This document shows, piece after piece, positions 1-8,793 of a stretch of 33,711 nucleotides of DNA. Source of the stretch: Bacteroidales bacterium (GTDB lineage: Bacteria; Bacteroidota; Bacteroidia; Bacteroidales; Muribaculaceae); NCBI GenBank assembly GCA_020860445.1, contig JAJBUH010000011.1, positions 1 through 33,711 of the forward strand, given 5' to 3'. The translations under genes were made by a program, and so were the position numbers. Position 1 is the first letter of the stretch; each line of letters begins with the position of its first letter. Under the pieces are notes generated by a model. That model did no database searches. It had not been told where the DNA came from and saw only the letters and a program-made list of their open reading frames with translations.

Positions 1-47
1 AAAAATTTAATTGTTACAAAAATTTTTACTTCAGAATCGCTGAGTAG

Positions 48-1547
48 TTACAAATAAGCATAGATTTGTCCTTCAGACGCGCTCTTAATTTCATAAATAG
101 TTCGGAAATCTTGACTCCCCAATTCCATTAAGATATTCAATGCTTGTATAATCCAGATAGGCATAGCATGGGCTGGAATGCCTTCATTATCCTTATGCAT
201 CAGCAAATCAATAAGATTGGGAGGCAACTCTTTGTGATGGAGTTTAAGTATAACATTCACCAACTCTTGAGCCTCATACTCTGTAAATGGAGTCAGTTGT
301 AATACCTTATAGGTTTGTGGCAAAGGCTGTACTCTGATGCCGATGATTTGCGGAGTAGTAGTGCATATATAAGGTACAGTAAGCGGTATGAATTTTAGGG
401 TGTCAACATAGTCTCTATATCGGAAACTATCGAGCGAGTCAATTACCACCACTGGCCGCAAACCCTCTTTGAGAAGATTATTTATACCTGAAATAAATAT
501 GGTTTCTGGGGACTTGTCATCTTCTATTCTTTCTCTATTTAATAGCTTATTTATCTGGGTATTGAGATAGAGAAGCATCCATCTGTCGGATGTGGAATTT
601 CTGTCAAGACCTGCAGAAAAGGAGAGTGGAATGAAGCCCTTTTCTTTAAGGGCTTGACACAGTTTGGCATATAATGCACTCTTGCCTGAACCAGAGTCTC
701 CCTCAAGAATCAGACCGTGCAAGCGCAAATCGGGATTAGCCCCCCGATAGAAATCTTCAATAAACTCAGTCAATTCCTTGAGCACTGCTTGGCGCCCATA
801 GAAGGAATCAAGAGAGCGCTCACGCATCAGTACTTCTTCGCGTGCATAAGATTCATAAGAAGTCAACTCAGCTTGCTCATGAGAAAAGGTGTGAAGGATA
901 TCGGCATGAATAGCTTGGTAAAGGCTGTCAATTAGATATGAGAGGCTCTCAAACCCTTTTTTCTCTTCATTCCACTTGGGAGTATATTCAATCAGCGTGC
1001 ATGCATCGGAGTCGGTGCATGCCTTTACTATCCTTTTTTTGAGCCGCTTTTGTTTTCCCTTGGGGTCAGTTGTGAAAATAGAGCGAGTTTCTGGTGGAAG
1101 GGTAGCATAAGCATTGTCATCGCGTAAACAGAAGAAGCTATGGGACAACGTCTCCGGGTCTCGAAGGGCCCCCAGCAAAATTTCAAGTTCCGTTACGCTC
1201 TTGACTTCGCCCTGCAATAGAGATTTGTCTGAATCTGGCAGATCGCTAAGCAGATTCTGCATCAATTGCATTGGAGGTTCCCAGCCATATCTGGCTCCAA
1301 TCAATGCTACGAAATAAGGACGAGTCTCAGTAATGGCATCTAAGCATCGACGCAGCACTTTACGCTCGCGTAGACTTTCTTCTATATCTTGAGTATTGAT
1401 ACCCCAGCGCAAGTCTGTTACCATCACTGAGATTCCATATTCCCTCAATGCATCATTAAGCCTTGGCACTACGTATTTTGCGATAGCGTCGCGCTCGGCA
1501 TGCATATCAATAAATGTACTGCTGATAAAAATATTTATAGTCTTCAT
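48..1547 (-). CDS. DUF4062 domain protein with STAND/NACHT-like P-loop NTPase
   Basis: The first ~95 residues are a DUF4062 (TIR-like) domain, opening with the typical IFISSTFIDMHAERD and followed by DLRWGI and a GARYGWEPP segment. A P-loop NTPase follows: FYGRQAVLKEL near residue 249, Walker A GDSGSGKS at 283-290 and a hydrophobic Walker B ending VVVIDSLDS near 366-374. In the family this layout belongs to STAND-type regulatory ATPases, several of which act in bacterial conflict or antiphage defence; a defence role here is inference. At 499 aa the protein ends soon after the NTPase, with none of the C-terminal TPR, WD40 or other sensor repeats usual for such proteins. The TAA stop at 48-50 is followed by 15 more open codons to the window edge. 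The gene is visibly AT-richer than the rest of the window, and no partner gene is visible. A good promoter lies ~105 bases upstream. Confidence 0.85.
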   Translation of the reverse strand: MKTINIFISSTFIDMHAERDAIAKYVVPRLNDALREYGISVMVTDLRWGINTQDIEESLRERKVLRRCLDAITETRPYFVALIGARYGWEPPMQLMQNLLSDLPDSDKSLLQGEVKSVTELEILLGALRDPETLSHSFFCLRDDNAYATLPPETRSIFTTDPKGKQKRLKKRIVKACTDSDACTLIEYTPKWNEEKKGFESLSYLIDSLYQAIHADILHTFSHEQAELTSYESYAREEVLMRERSLDSFYGRQAVLKELTEFIEDFYRGANPDLRLHGLILEGDSGSGKSALYAKLCQALKEKGFIPLSFSAGLDRNSTSDRWMLLYLNTQINKLLNRERIEDDKSPETIFISGINNLLKEGLRPVVVIDSLDSFRYRDYVDTLKFIPLTVPYICTTTPQIIGIRVQPLPQTYKVLQLTPFTEYEAQELVNVILKLHHKELPPNLIDLLMHKDNEGIPAHAMPIWIIQALNILMELGSQDFRTIYEIKSASEGQIYAYL

Positions 1548-1652
1548 CGTACCTTAATATAGAATATCATTCAGGGCCTCTCTATCAATTCCTATGTCAA
1601 TTTCCCTGGATTGACAAACTGACCCATAACTTCTCTATTTTAATCAATATGG

Positions 1653-1683
1653 CAAATTTACGACAATTTCTCCAAAACACAAA
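1653..1683 (-). promoter_or_regulatory. Promoter of the DUF4062-NTPase gene
   Basis: On the minus strand, TTTG (1680-1683), a 19-base spacer and TAAATTTG (1653-1660) fit the Bacteroidetes TTTG / TAnnTTTG promoter exactly. It implies a ~100-base leader. That leader contains a small inverted repeat, GTCAAT/ATTGAC (1596-1601 and 1610-1615), which could be an operator but is short enough to be chance. Confidence 0.6.
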
Positions 1684-1789
1684 GTGGGGTCAATGTTTAA
1701 TCCATTAGCTGAAAGAGTATTTTGAGAATTTTTGTCGAAAAGTTAAAAAAGAGGGCCAAAAGGTAAGTGAGGAATGGAAGGAAAATTCG

Positions 1790-1797
1790 TATCTTTG
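1790..1797 (+). promoter_or_regulatory. Putative -7 box upstream of the alcohol dehydrogenase
   Basis: TATCTTTG matches TAnnTTTG and lies 47 bases before the ATG at 1845. No clear TTTG was found at the expected -33 distance, so this is a partial match only. Confidence 0.4.
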
Positions 1798-1844
1798 CGT
1801 CATAGTTGAATTACCTTAAAATCAATACAGTAATAATCTATAAG

Positions 1845-3000
1845 ATGGTACAAAGATTCATTCTCAATGAGACCTCTTACTTCGGACCCGGTGCTCGCCA
1901 GGTACTCCCCGAGGTGGTGGCTCGCTTGGGCAAGAAGAAGGCCCTCGTTGTCACAGACTCTGGTCTGATTAAATTTGGAGTGGCAAAGAAAGTCACTGAT
2001 ATTCTTGATGAGGCGGGTATACCCTATGATGTCTTCTCAGATGTGAAGCCCAATCCAACAGTATCGAATGTAAAGGCTGGACTTGAAGCTTTCGCAAAAT
2101 CTGGCGCTGACCTGCTGATAGCCATAGGTGGAGGTTCAGCAATTGACACCGCAAAGGCCATAGGCATTGTCACCAATAATCCAGAGTTCGCCGACATCGT
2201 ATCACTCGAGGGGGGTTGCTCCCACCAAGCACAAGAGTGTGCCCATGATAGCTCTGCCCACCACTGCAGGCACTGCTGCCGAGACTACCATCAACTATGT
2301 AATCATCGATGAAGAGAAGCAGAAGAAGATGGTATGCGTTGATCCCAACGATATCCCCGCTGTTGCCATCATCGATGCCGAGCTGATGTACTCGCTGCCA
2401 AAGAGTCTGACGGCTGCAACTGGCATGGACGCACTCACCCACGCTATCGAAGGGTACATAACTAAGGGTGCCTGGGAGATGTCTGATATGTTTGAGATTG
2501 AGGCTATCCGAATGATAAAGAAGCATCTCAAGAATGCTTGCGATCATCCACAAGACCCTGAGGCTCGCAATGGCATGGCTGTGGCCCAATACATCGCAGG
2601 CATGGCTTTCTCGAATGTAGGCCTGGGCCTTGTCCATGGCATGGCTCACCCGATGGGCAGCCTCTTTGACGTGCCCCATGGCGTAGCCAATGCTCTGTTA
2701 TTGCCTACAATCATGGAGTTCAACATGCCGTCATCGATTGAGAAATATGGTAAAATTGCCGAGGCCATGGGTGTTGACACCAAGGGCATGACGTCCGAAG
2801 AGGCAGCTCAAGCCGCTGTCGACGCAGTGCGCGACCTCTCGATTTCAGTAGGCATACCTCAGCATCTGAGCGAACTCAACATCACCGAGGCTGACATCCC
2901 AGCTCTCTCGCAGCAAGCCATCGCCGATGTTTGCACTCCCGGCAATCCCCGCGATGTCACCATCGACGACATTATCACACTCTACAAAAAAGTCCTTTGA
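1845..3000 (+). pseudogene. Iron-containing alcohol dehydrogenase (lactaldehyde reductase-like), frameshifted
   Basis: Group III Fe-dependent alcohol dehydrogenase, closest in style to lactaldehyde:propanediol oxidoreductase FucO, which reduces lactaldehyde to 1,2-propanediol with NADH. The reading frame from ATG 1845 gives 122 residues including the nucleotide-binding GGGSAIDTAKAIG. It then breaks at a run of six G (2210-2215). Removing one G joins it to the frame ending at 3000 and yields ~384 aa, the normal family length, with a smooth junction (SLEGVAPTKHKS). The second half keeps the metal ligands: D and H in GMDALTHAIEGY, and two H in HGMAHPMGSLFDVPHG. As written, the protein stops at 2312 after ~155 residues and lacks the metal site. 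The coding quality on both sides is intact, so this is either a very recent mutation or a sequencing/assembly error. No fucose or rhamnose genes are adjacent, so the substrate is uncertain. Confidence 0.85.
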
Positions 3001-3016
3001 TCCCCTTCTACAATAC

Positions 3017-3044
3017 ACTCGTCAAGGTAAACACCTTGACGAGT
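3017..3044. terminator. Stem-loop after the alcohol dehydrogenase
   Basis: A perfect 12-bp inverted repeat (ACTCGTCAAGGT, loop AAAC, then its complement) starts 17 bases after the stop at 3000. The downstream sequence is only weakly T-rich, so it may act as a terminator or as a 3' mRNA-stabilising hairpin. It separates the dehydrogenase from the WYL regulator. Confidence 0.55.
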
Positions 3045-3094
3045 ATATACTTTCTGCTCTTAATCAAATCCAATAAAAAACTAAAGACTATCAA

Positions 3095-4039
3095 ATGGCA
3101 AAGGTAGGAATAGAGAATTATGTGTGGCTGATAGAGAGGCTGATGCGGAGACCGATGACGTGGGCTGAGCTGAGCGACAGCTATGAGCGGTCAATGCTAT
3201 ATGAGGTTGGTAAGCCGCTGCAGCAACGCACGTTGTATAATTGGCGGCAAAAGATATTTGACCTGTTCAATATCCGCATTGAGATTGAGGGTGACAAATA
3301 TACAATCGCCGACAAGGTAGAGGCGGAACAGAATCACGCCCTAAAATGGCTGATACAGTCGATGGCCGTCAATGACATGCTGGCCGAGAGCCGCATGCTG
3401 CGCAAGAGGGTATTGCTTGAGGATATCCCCTCGGGCGAGGAATGGCTGATGCTCATCCTCCAGGCCATGAAGGAGAACAGAAAGGTAGAATTTGATTACC
3501 ATCGCTTTGGCGCTGCGGACACGCATATAGTGGCAGAGCCATTTTGCGTCAAGGTCAATAATCGGCGCTGGTATCTGCTATGCCGCATCCCGGGCGCTGA
3601 GGCGCACCATGCCGATTATGCCGAATATGACCGATTTGGATGCCTGCGCATATATGCGTTGGATAGGATGTCGAGCCTGCGGGTATTGGATCAAGGGTTT
3701 GAATATCCAGAGGATTTTGACCCAGAGGAATTTTTCAGCGAGCATTTCGGTGTGTGCATAGCCTACGGCGTGCCGTTGGAGACAGTGAAGGTGCTAATTG
3801 ATGGAGCGCAGCGAGAGTATGTTGAGACGTTGCCATTGCATCACAGCCAGCGCAGGGTCGAGGAGGGAGATGGGTATGCGATATACGAGTATAGGTTGCA
3901 TCCGACGATAGATTTTTTCCGTGCCATTTTGTCTTTGGGAGCCGAGGCAGAAATCCTGGAGCCTGAAAGGCTCAGGGATTTGATGGCCGAGGAGACGGAT
4001 ATAATGGCAGAGATTTATAACGGGGAGGAAGAGGGTTGA
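3095..4039 (+). CDS. WYL-domain transcriptional regulator
   Basis: A 314-aa protein with an N-terminal winged-helix-like DNA-binding region (about residues 10-70, including QQRTLYNWRQKI) and a central WYL domain. The WYL domain is marked by KVEFDYHRFG, NNRRWYLLCRIPG and LRIYALDRMSSL (about 130-210). A C-terminal extension typical of the family follows. WYL domains sense ligands, often nucleic acids or nucleotides, and members regulate defence, DNA damage or metabolic genes. The target is not evident. The gene is on the same strand as the dehydrogenase but is separated from it by a stem-loop and no clear promoter of its own was seen. The stop codon overlaps one copy of the GCCTCTCCGAGG repeat. 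Confidence 0.88.
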   Translation: MAKVGIENYVWLIERLMRRPMTWAELSDSYERSMLYEVGKPLQQRTLYNWRQKIFDLFNIRIEIEGDKYTIADKVEAEQNHALKWLIQSMAVNDMLAESRMLRKRVLLEDIPSGEEWLMLILQAMKENRKVEFDYHRFGAADTHIVAEPFCVKVNNRRWYLLCRIPGAEAHHADYAEYDRFGCLRIYALDRMSSLRVLDQGFEYPEDFDPEEFFSEHFGVCIAYGVPLETVKVLIDGAQREYVETLPLHHSQRRVEEGDGYAIYEYRLHPTIDFFRAILSLGAEAEILEPERLRDLMAEETDIMAEIYNGEEEG

Positions 4040-4052
4040 GCCTCTCCGAGGC
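4035..4052 (-). repeat. Inverted copy of the dispersed CTCGGAGAGGCTCAAC element
   Basis: The complement of this segment reads GCCTCGGAGAGGCTCAAC. It matches the two direct copies at 33519-33535 and 33607-33624 over about 15 bases with one or two differences. It overlaps the stop codon of the WYL regulator gene. Beyond it, both loci share only loosely similar CAGG/CCTGG-rich sequence. Confidence 0.5.
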
Positions 4053-4084
4053 TATAGCCAGGTTGCTGCCTGATGGCTAAATGA

Positions 4085-4130
4085 AACAACCCCTACGGGG
4101 TAGCCATGCGGATACATCGTAGGGGTTGTT
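4085..4130. terminator. Bidirectional terminator between WYL regulator and M13 peptidase
   Basis: A perfect 13-bp stem, AACAACCCCTACG (4085-4097) against 4118-4130, with a 20-base loop, lies between two convergent genes. On the minus strand it ends in a T-rich tract (GTTGTTTCATTTA), fitting intrinsic termination of the peptidase transcript. It can also serve the plus-strand regulator. Confidence 0.7.
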
Positions 4131-4149
4131 ATAGGGTAATTAGAGGCTG

Positions 4150-6166
4150 TTACCAGATGACGACGCGCTCTGATTCGGGACGGTACATCGGGTCGCCGGG
4201 CTTGATGTCAAAGGCTACGAAGAAAGGTTCGATGTTGCGCAGCGAAGCATTGACGCGCCACTTGCCAAGCGAGTGGGGATCAATCTTGGTGCGACGCAGG
4301 ATTTCCTCATCGCGGATGTTGCCAGCCCATACATTGGCATAAGCCAAATAGAAACGTTGGTCGGGCGAGAAGCCATCGATATCTTCGCCCTCAGCGCCGT
4401 TGAGCGAATTGTGATATGCAGTGTGCGATACGCGCAGACCACCCTGGTCAGCAATGTTCTCGCCAAGAGTGAAGCGGCCATTGGCGTGAGTGTCGCCAAG
4501 CACAATGATTTGGTCAAATTGGTCGGCCAAGCCATTGGCAAGCTGAGTAAATGCCTCAGCATCTTGGGGTGTCCACCAGTCGGCAAGGTTGCCGTCTTTG
4601 TCAAACTGACGACCCTGGTCATCAAATCCGTGAGTCATCTCATGACCGATCACTACACCGATAGCGCCATAGTTGGCTGCATCGTCAGCCTCAGGGTCAA
4701 AGAACGGGGGCTGGAGAATGCCAGCGGGGAAGCAAATCTCGTTGGTGGTTGGGTTGTAATAAGCATTGACTGTCTGAGGATACATTTGCCAACGCTCTTT
4801 GTCGACGGGCTTGCCGTAGTCGGACAGGTTGTAATCCTGGTTGAAGAGGATAGCGGCCTTGATATTCTCCCAGTAGGGAAGTTGCGGGTCGATGTTGAGG
4901 GCTGAGTAGTCGCGCCACTTGTCGGGATAACCGATTTTGACGGTGAATGCATTCAGCTTCTCATGAGCGCGCTCCTTGGTGGTGTCGCTCATCCAGGTCA
5001 GAGAGTCGATGTGCTGAGCGAGAGCCTCCTGCAGATTGCCTACCAGCTTGAGCATCTTCTCCTTAGATGTCGGGGGGGAAGTATTTCTCAACATAGAGCT
5101 GGCCGAGGGCCTCGCCGAGGATGCCATTGGGCACCGACATTGCGCGCTTCCAGCGCGGTTGCTGTTCCTCAACGCCAGAGACAACCTTGTTGAGTTCGAA
5201 CTCAGCATTTACGAAGTCATCGCTGAGGTATGAAGCAGCTGATGACAGATATCCAGCAGTAGCGTAGTCGCGCAGGGCCTCAATCGGAGTGTCAACGATG
5301 GTCTGGTTGACCTCGGCGAGATACGAAGGCTGGCCCACCACGAGGGTGTCAATCTGGTTGATGCCCTGAGCGGCGAAATAATTGCGGATATTGAGGGCCG
5401 GCATCTGCTTCTCGATATCGGCGATTGCCGTGGGATTGTACATGGCAGCGGGATTGCGGAGTTCCTCGCGCGACCATGAAGCCTTGGCCAAGCGGGTCTC
5501 AATAGCGATGGTATTGTAAGCCAAGCGAGCGGCATCCTCCTCGGAATATCCGGCGAGTTCGGCCAGCTTGATCAGATACTCACGGTATGCCTCAAGCACG
5601 CGCTTTTCATCGTCGCCGTCCTTGATATAGTAGTCACGGTCGCCAAGACCCAGACCGCTTTGCATCAGGTACATGGTGTTCATCGAGGCATCGAGCATAT
5701 CGGCCTCAACGCCAGTGCCGTAGAATGCGCTCAGGCCGGGCATGGTTGCCATAGCGATAGCGAGCGAATCCTTTGAGAGAGCATTGATGGCAGCCAAGTC
5801 AGCCTGTAGGGGAGCAGCGCCTTGGTTGTTGAGGGTCACGCTATCCATGCCCATAGCATAGAGGTCAGCGATTTTCTGAGCATTGCTGCCGGGCTCGGCT
5901 GTCGAGGCATCGAGACCTGTGATCAGGTCGTGGAGCTGCTTGCGATTGTTTTCGCCCAGCTCATCGAATGTGCCGTAGCGTGAATACTCGGGGGTGAGGG
6001 GATGCGCTTGCATCCAACCGCCGCAGGCGTACTGATAGAAATCTTCTTGGGGTGCGGCTGAGGCATCGAGATTGCTCTTGTCGATGCCTTTGGGTGATTT
6101 TGAGCAGTTTGTCATCATGAGCGTGCATGCAGTGGCTGTGAGAATGACTGGAAAGATTTTTTTCAT
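4150..6166 (-). pseudogene. M13 (neprilysin/PepO-like) metallopeptidase lipoprotein, frameshifted
   Basis: Secreted zinc endopeptidase of family M13. The N-terminus has a lipoprotein signal peptide with the lipobox MTNC (Cys21), so the protein should be anchored in the envelope. The zinc site lies in the C-terminal half: HEMTH (DNA 4630-4644) inside VIGHEMTHGFDDQGRQFD, followed by ENIADQGG carrying the third ligand Glu. The frame breaks at seven C on the coding strand (5072-5078). The first frame ends EKYFPPDI-stop; deleting one C restores EKYFPPTSKEKML and a ~672-aa protein, normal for M13. As written, the product is 367 aa without the zinc site and would be inactive. This is the last gene of a likely operon behind the ABC-F gene, and it has a bidirectional stem-loop terminator just after its stop. 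Confidence 0.88.
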
Positions 6167-6203
6167 TAGCGTTATGTGTTAATTATGGTATCTGTATAAT
6201 TAT

Positions 6204-6266
6204 TTTTCATTCTTCATTTCTCATTTTTCATTCTTCATTTTTCATTTCTCATTTTTCATTTCTCAT
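6204..6266 (-). repeat. Heptanucleotide tandem repeat, 9 units
   Basis: Nine consecutive 7-base units of the form ATGARRA on the minus strand (ATGAGAA, ATGAAAA, ATGAAGA) run without interruption. The array begins inside the last codons of the ABC-F gene, supplies its TGA stop (6256-6258), and fills most of the gap to the M13 peptidase start. Each unit contains ATGA, a potential stop/restart signal. Copy-number change would alter the spacing to the peptidase gene. Confidence 0.85.
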
Positions 6267-8196
6267 TTTGCGCCTCGTCGAGCTGGGTCTGTGCTTCTTC
6301 CCATTCCTCCATTGCAGCGTCAAGGTCTTTGGTGATTTGAGCATGTTGACGGAATAGGTCATCAGATGTCTCGCCTTGTGCGAATTTCTCCTCGATAGCG
6401 GCTTTGTCCTCCTCGAGCTTAGAGATTTTAGCCTCGGCATTCTCCACATTCTTCTTGAGGCGACGCAGATTCTTCTCCCTCTCTTTTTGCTCGGCGTAGG
6501 ATTGTCGACCTGCGCTGACTGTGGGTTGGGCTGATTCTTGAGCGGCAGGAGCCGAGGGCCCGGGCATGCTCTCAAGCTGGGCCAGAGATTCGATTTTCTT
6601 TTTCTCAAGAAATTCGTAGATGCCACCAAGACATTCTTTGACTTGGCCGCCACCGAACTCGTAAACCTTCTCGACCAGGCCATCCAAGAATTGACGGTCA
6701 TGGCTCACCACTATGGCAGTGCCATTGAAATCCTTGATGGCTTGCTTTAGGATATCCTTGGTGCGCATATCCAGATGGTTGGTTGGCTCATCGAGGATTA
6801 AGAGGTTGACAGGTTCGAGCAGCATCTTGAGCAAGGCCAAGCGAGTCTTTTCTCCGCCCGAGAGCACCTTGACTTTTTTATCGACATCTTCGCCTCCAAA
6901 CAGGAACGCTCCGAGCATATCCCTCACCTTGGTGCGCATATCTCCGACGGCTACATGGTCGATGGTCTCAAACACGGTCAACTCTGGGTCGAGCAGCTGG
7001 GCTTGATTTTGAGCGAAATACCCTATCTTGACATTGTGGCCAAGCTTGAGCGTACCAGTGTAGGGGATTTCTCCCATAATGCATTTCACTAAGGTCGATT
7101 TGCCCTCGCCATTCTTGCCTACAAATGCCACCTTCTCGCCGCGCTTGATTGTGAACTCGGCGTGGTCAAATACTTGATGGAAACCATAAGCCTTGCCAAC
7201 ATTTTCGGCGATGATTGGATAATCGCCTGAGCGTGGAGCTGGTGGAAATTTCAGATTGACGCGAGAATTGTCAACCTCGTCGACCTCGATGCGCTCGATT
7301 TTGGCGAGTTGCTTCATGCGGCTTTGCACCTGCACAGCCTTGGTGGCCTTGTAGCGGAAGCGCTCGATAAATTGCTCGGTATCTTGGATTTGCTTTTGCT
7401 GATTGGCGTAGGCGCGCATCTGTTGCTCAATGCGCTCGCGCCTCAGCTCTACAAAGTGAGAATAGTTGACAGCGTAGTCATAAATCTTGCCAAGCGAAAT
7501 CTCGATAGTGCGAGATGTCACATTATCGAGAAATGCGCGGTCGTGGCTCACCAGCACCACAGCTTTGGCTTTGGAGATAAGGAAACTCTCAAGCCATTGG
7601 ATTGATTCGATGTCGAGGTGATTGGTAGGCTCATCGAGCAGCAAAACATCGGGATGGGCCAATAGCAGCTTGGCCAACTCAACGCGCATGCGCCAGCCGC
7701 CAGAAAATTCTGAAGTATGGCGATTGAAGTCAGCCCGAGTGAAACCAAGACCAATTAGCGTTTTCTCCATTTCGGCTTCGCAATTCTCTGCTCTCTCCAT
7801 GGCCAATTGGTCGGTGAGTGCTGTCATGCGGTCAATCAGCTCGTGGTAGGATTCTGATTCATAGTCGGTGCGTGTGGCCAGTTCTTCGTTCATCTTATGT
7901 AACCGGTCGTTCATCTCCTTGACGTGCGAGAATGCTTTGCGCGTTTCCTCGATCAAGGTCAAGGTATCGGATACCTCCATCTGCTGGGGCAGGTAGCCTA
8001 TGGTCACGCCCGATGGTACGGCTACGGTGCCGGAGGTTGGCGACTGCAATCCGGCTATGATTTTGAGCATAGTGGATTTCCCCGCGCCATTCTTGCCTAC
8101 CAGGGCAATCTTGTCGCGAGGATTAATCACATAGCTTATATTGTCGAACAGCGCCTTTGCGCTAAATTCTACCGAAAGATTTTGGATTGAAATCAT
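6256..8196 (-). CDS. ABC-F family ATP-binding protein
   Basis: A 646-aa protein of two tandem ABC ATPase domains without membrane segments. Domain 1 has Walker A GKNGAGKS (34-41), signature FSGGWRMR (~164) and LLLDEPTNHLD (~186-195). The linker is the charged helical type seen in ABC-F proteins. Domain 2 has Walker A GKNGEGKS (360-367), LSGGEKTR and LILDEPTNHLD. The C-terminal ~100 residues are Pro/Gln-rich and then a Lys/Glu-rich coiled coil (KNVENAEAKISKLEEDK). ABC-F proteins bind ribosomes and act as translation factors or antibiotic-protection factors. This looks like a housekeeping Uup/YdiF-type member, not a resistance gene, but that is inference. I chose ATG 8196 (MISIQNLSVEF) over an in-frame ATG seven codons upstream because the ABC fold begins directly there. 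The gene lies 38 bases after the cyclo-ligase gene. Confidence 0.92.
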   Translation of the reverse strand: MISIQNLSVEFSAKALFDNISYVINPRDKIALVGKNGAGKSTMLKIIAGLQSPTSGTVAVPSGVTIGYLPQQMEVSDTLTLIEETRKAFSHVKEMNDRLHKMNEELATRTDYESESYHELIDRMTALTDQLAMERAENCEAEMEKTLIGLGFTRADFNRHTSEFSGGWRMRVELAKLLLAHPDVLLLDEPTNHLDIESIQWLESFLISKAKAVVLVSHDRAFLDNVTSRTIEISLGKIYDYAVNYSHFVELRRERIEQQMRAYANQQKQIQDTEQFIERFRYKATKAVQVQSRMKQLAKIERIEVDEVDNSRVNLKFPPAPRSGDYPIIAENVGKAYGFHQVFDHAEFTIKRGEKVAFVGKNGEGKSTLVKCIMGEIPYTGTLKLGHNVKIGYFAQNQAQLLDPELTVFETIDHVAVGDMRTKVRDMLGAFLFGGEDVDKKVKVLSGGEKTRLALLKMLLEPVNLLILDEPTNHLDMRTKDILKQAIKDFNGTAIVVSHDRQFLDGLVEKVYEFGGGQVKECLGGIYEFLEKKKIESLAQLESMPGPSAPAAQESAQPTVSAGRQSYAEQKEREKNLRRLKKNVENAEAKISKLEEDKAAIEEKFAQGETSDDLFRQHAQITKDLDAAMEEWEEAQTQLDEAQNEK

Positions 8197-8234
8197 TAAA
8201 GCAAAAATAGATAGCAAGGGGCGAATGGGGGGGG

Positions 8235-8789
8235 CTATGAGCTCCGTTTCACCGAGAAAACGCCACGCGGAGTGACGATAATGTCGACCTTTACGTCGTG
8301 AGGCTCGGCATCAATCTCATCTACCAACTGGAAGTCATAAGCCACGCCCACCTTGATGGCTTTGGTCTCGGCCAACAGACGGTCGTAGTAACCTTTGCCA
8401 CGGCCCACGCGATTGCCGCGCTTGTCATAAGCCACTGCAGGCACTACGATCATCTCGATTTCTGAGATATCGGTGGTGTCATCGCCCTGAGGTTCCTCGA
8501 TCTGGAAAGCTCCCAGCTTGAGGGTCGACTGGTCGTAGGGCAGGATGTCGAGATTGACACCGTTGACACGCGGCAAGAAGAAATTCTTGCGGTGTTGCCA
8601 TTTCTCGATAAAGTCGAGAGTCGAGATTTCATCCGGCAGGGAATGATACATGAGGATGCGTTGGGCCATCAGGAAAGCTGCATGGTTCTCCAAGCGCTCA
8701 AAAGCCTCGAGGGCTGCTTGGCGCTTCTCTTCGGGCGAGAGCAAGGTTTTTTGGGCCTTGATGCGGATACGTATGTCTTCTTTTTTCAT
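8235..8789 (-). CDS. 5-formyltetrahydrofolate cyclo-ligase
   Basis: A 184-aa cytosolic enzyme that uses ATP to convert 5-formyl-THF to 5,10-methenyl-THF, recycling folate. The family hallmark GRGKGYYDRLL is at about 129-139, preceded by VPAVAYDKRGNR, with the N-terminal helix carrying KAQKTLLSPEEKR. The length is normal. The start is 4 bases after the S41 protease stop, so the two are probably co-transcribed and coupled. A run of eight G (8227-8234) lies just after the stop; being intergenic, it does not affect either reading frame. Confidence 0.93.
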   Translation of the reverse strand: MKKEDIRIRIKAQKTLLSPEEKRQAALEAFERLENHAAFLMAQRILMYHSLPDEISTLDFIEKWQHRKNFFLPRVNGVNLDILPYDQSTLKLGAFQIEEPQGDDTTDISEIEMIVVPAVAYDKRGNRVGRGKGYYDRLLAETKAIKVGVAYDFQLVDEIDAEPHDVKVDIIVTPRGVFSVKRSS

Positions 8790-8793
8790 CGCG

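Noticed and set aside
1596..1615. GTCAAT/ATTGAC inverted repeat in the DUF4062 gene leader as an operator
   Set aside because: Six-base arms in AT-rich sequence are easily due to chance; it is noted only within the promoter entry.
1806..1844. Earlier ATG for the alcohol dehydrogenase
   Set aside because: The leading peptide MNYLKINTVIIYK is not family-like and would begin 8 bases after the -7 box. MVQRFILNETSYFG at 1845 is the normal start.
2170..2679. Minus-strand 169-codon frame inside the dehydrogenase region
   Set aside because: It is antisense to conserved dehydrogenase motifs and has no recognisable domain.
6204..6266. CRISPR-like array
   Set aside because: The units are contiguous heptamers without spacers and no cas gene is near, so it is a simple tandem repeat.
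6256..8196. ABC-F gene as an antibiotic-resistance determinant
   Set aside because: The linker and C-terminal coiled coil look like housekeeping Uup/YdiF-type proteins, and the gene sits in a metabolic operon with no mobile context.
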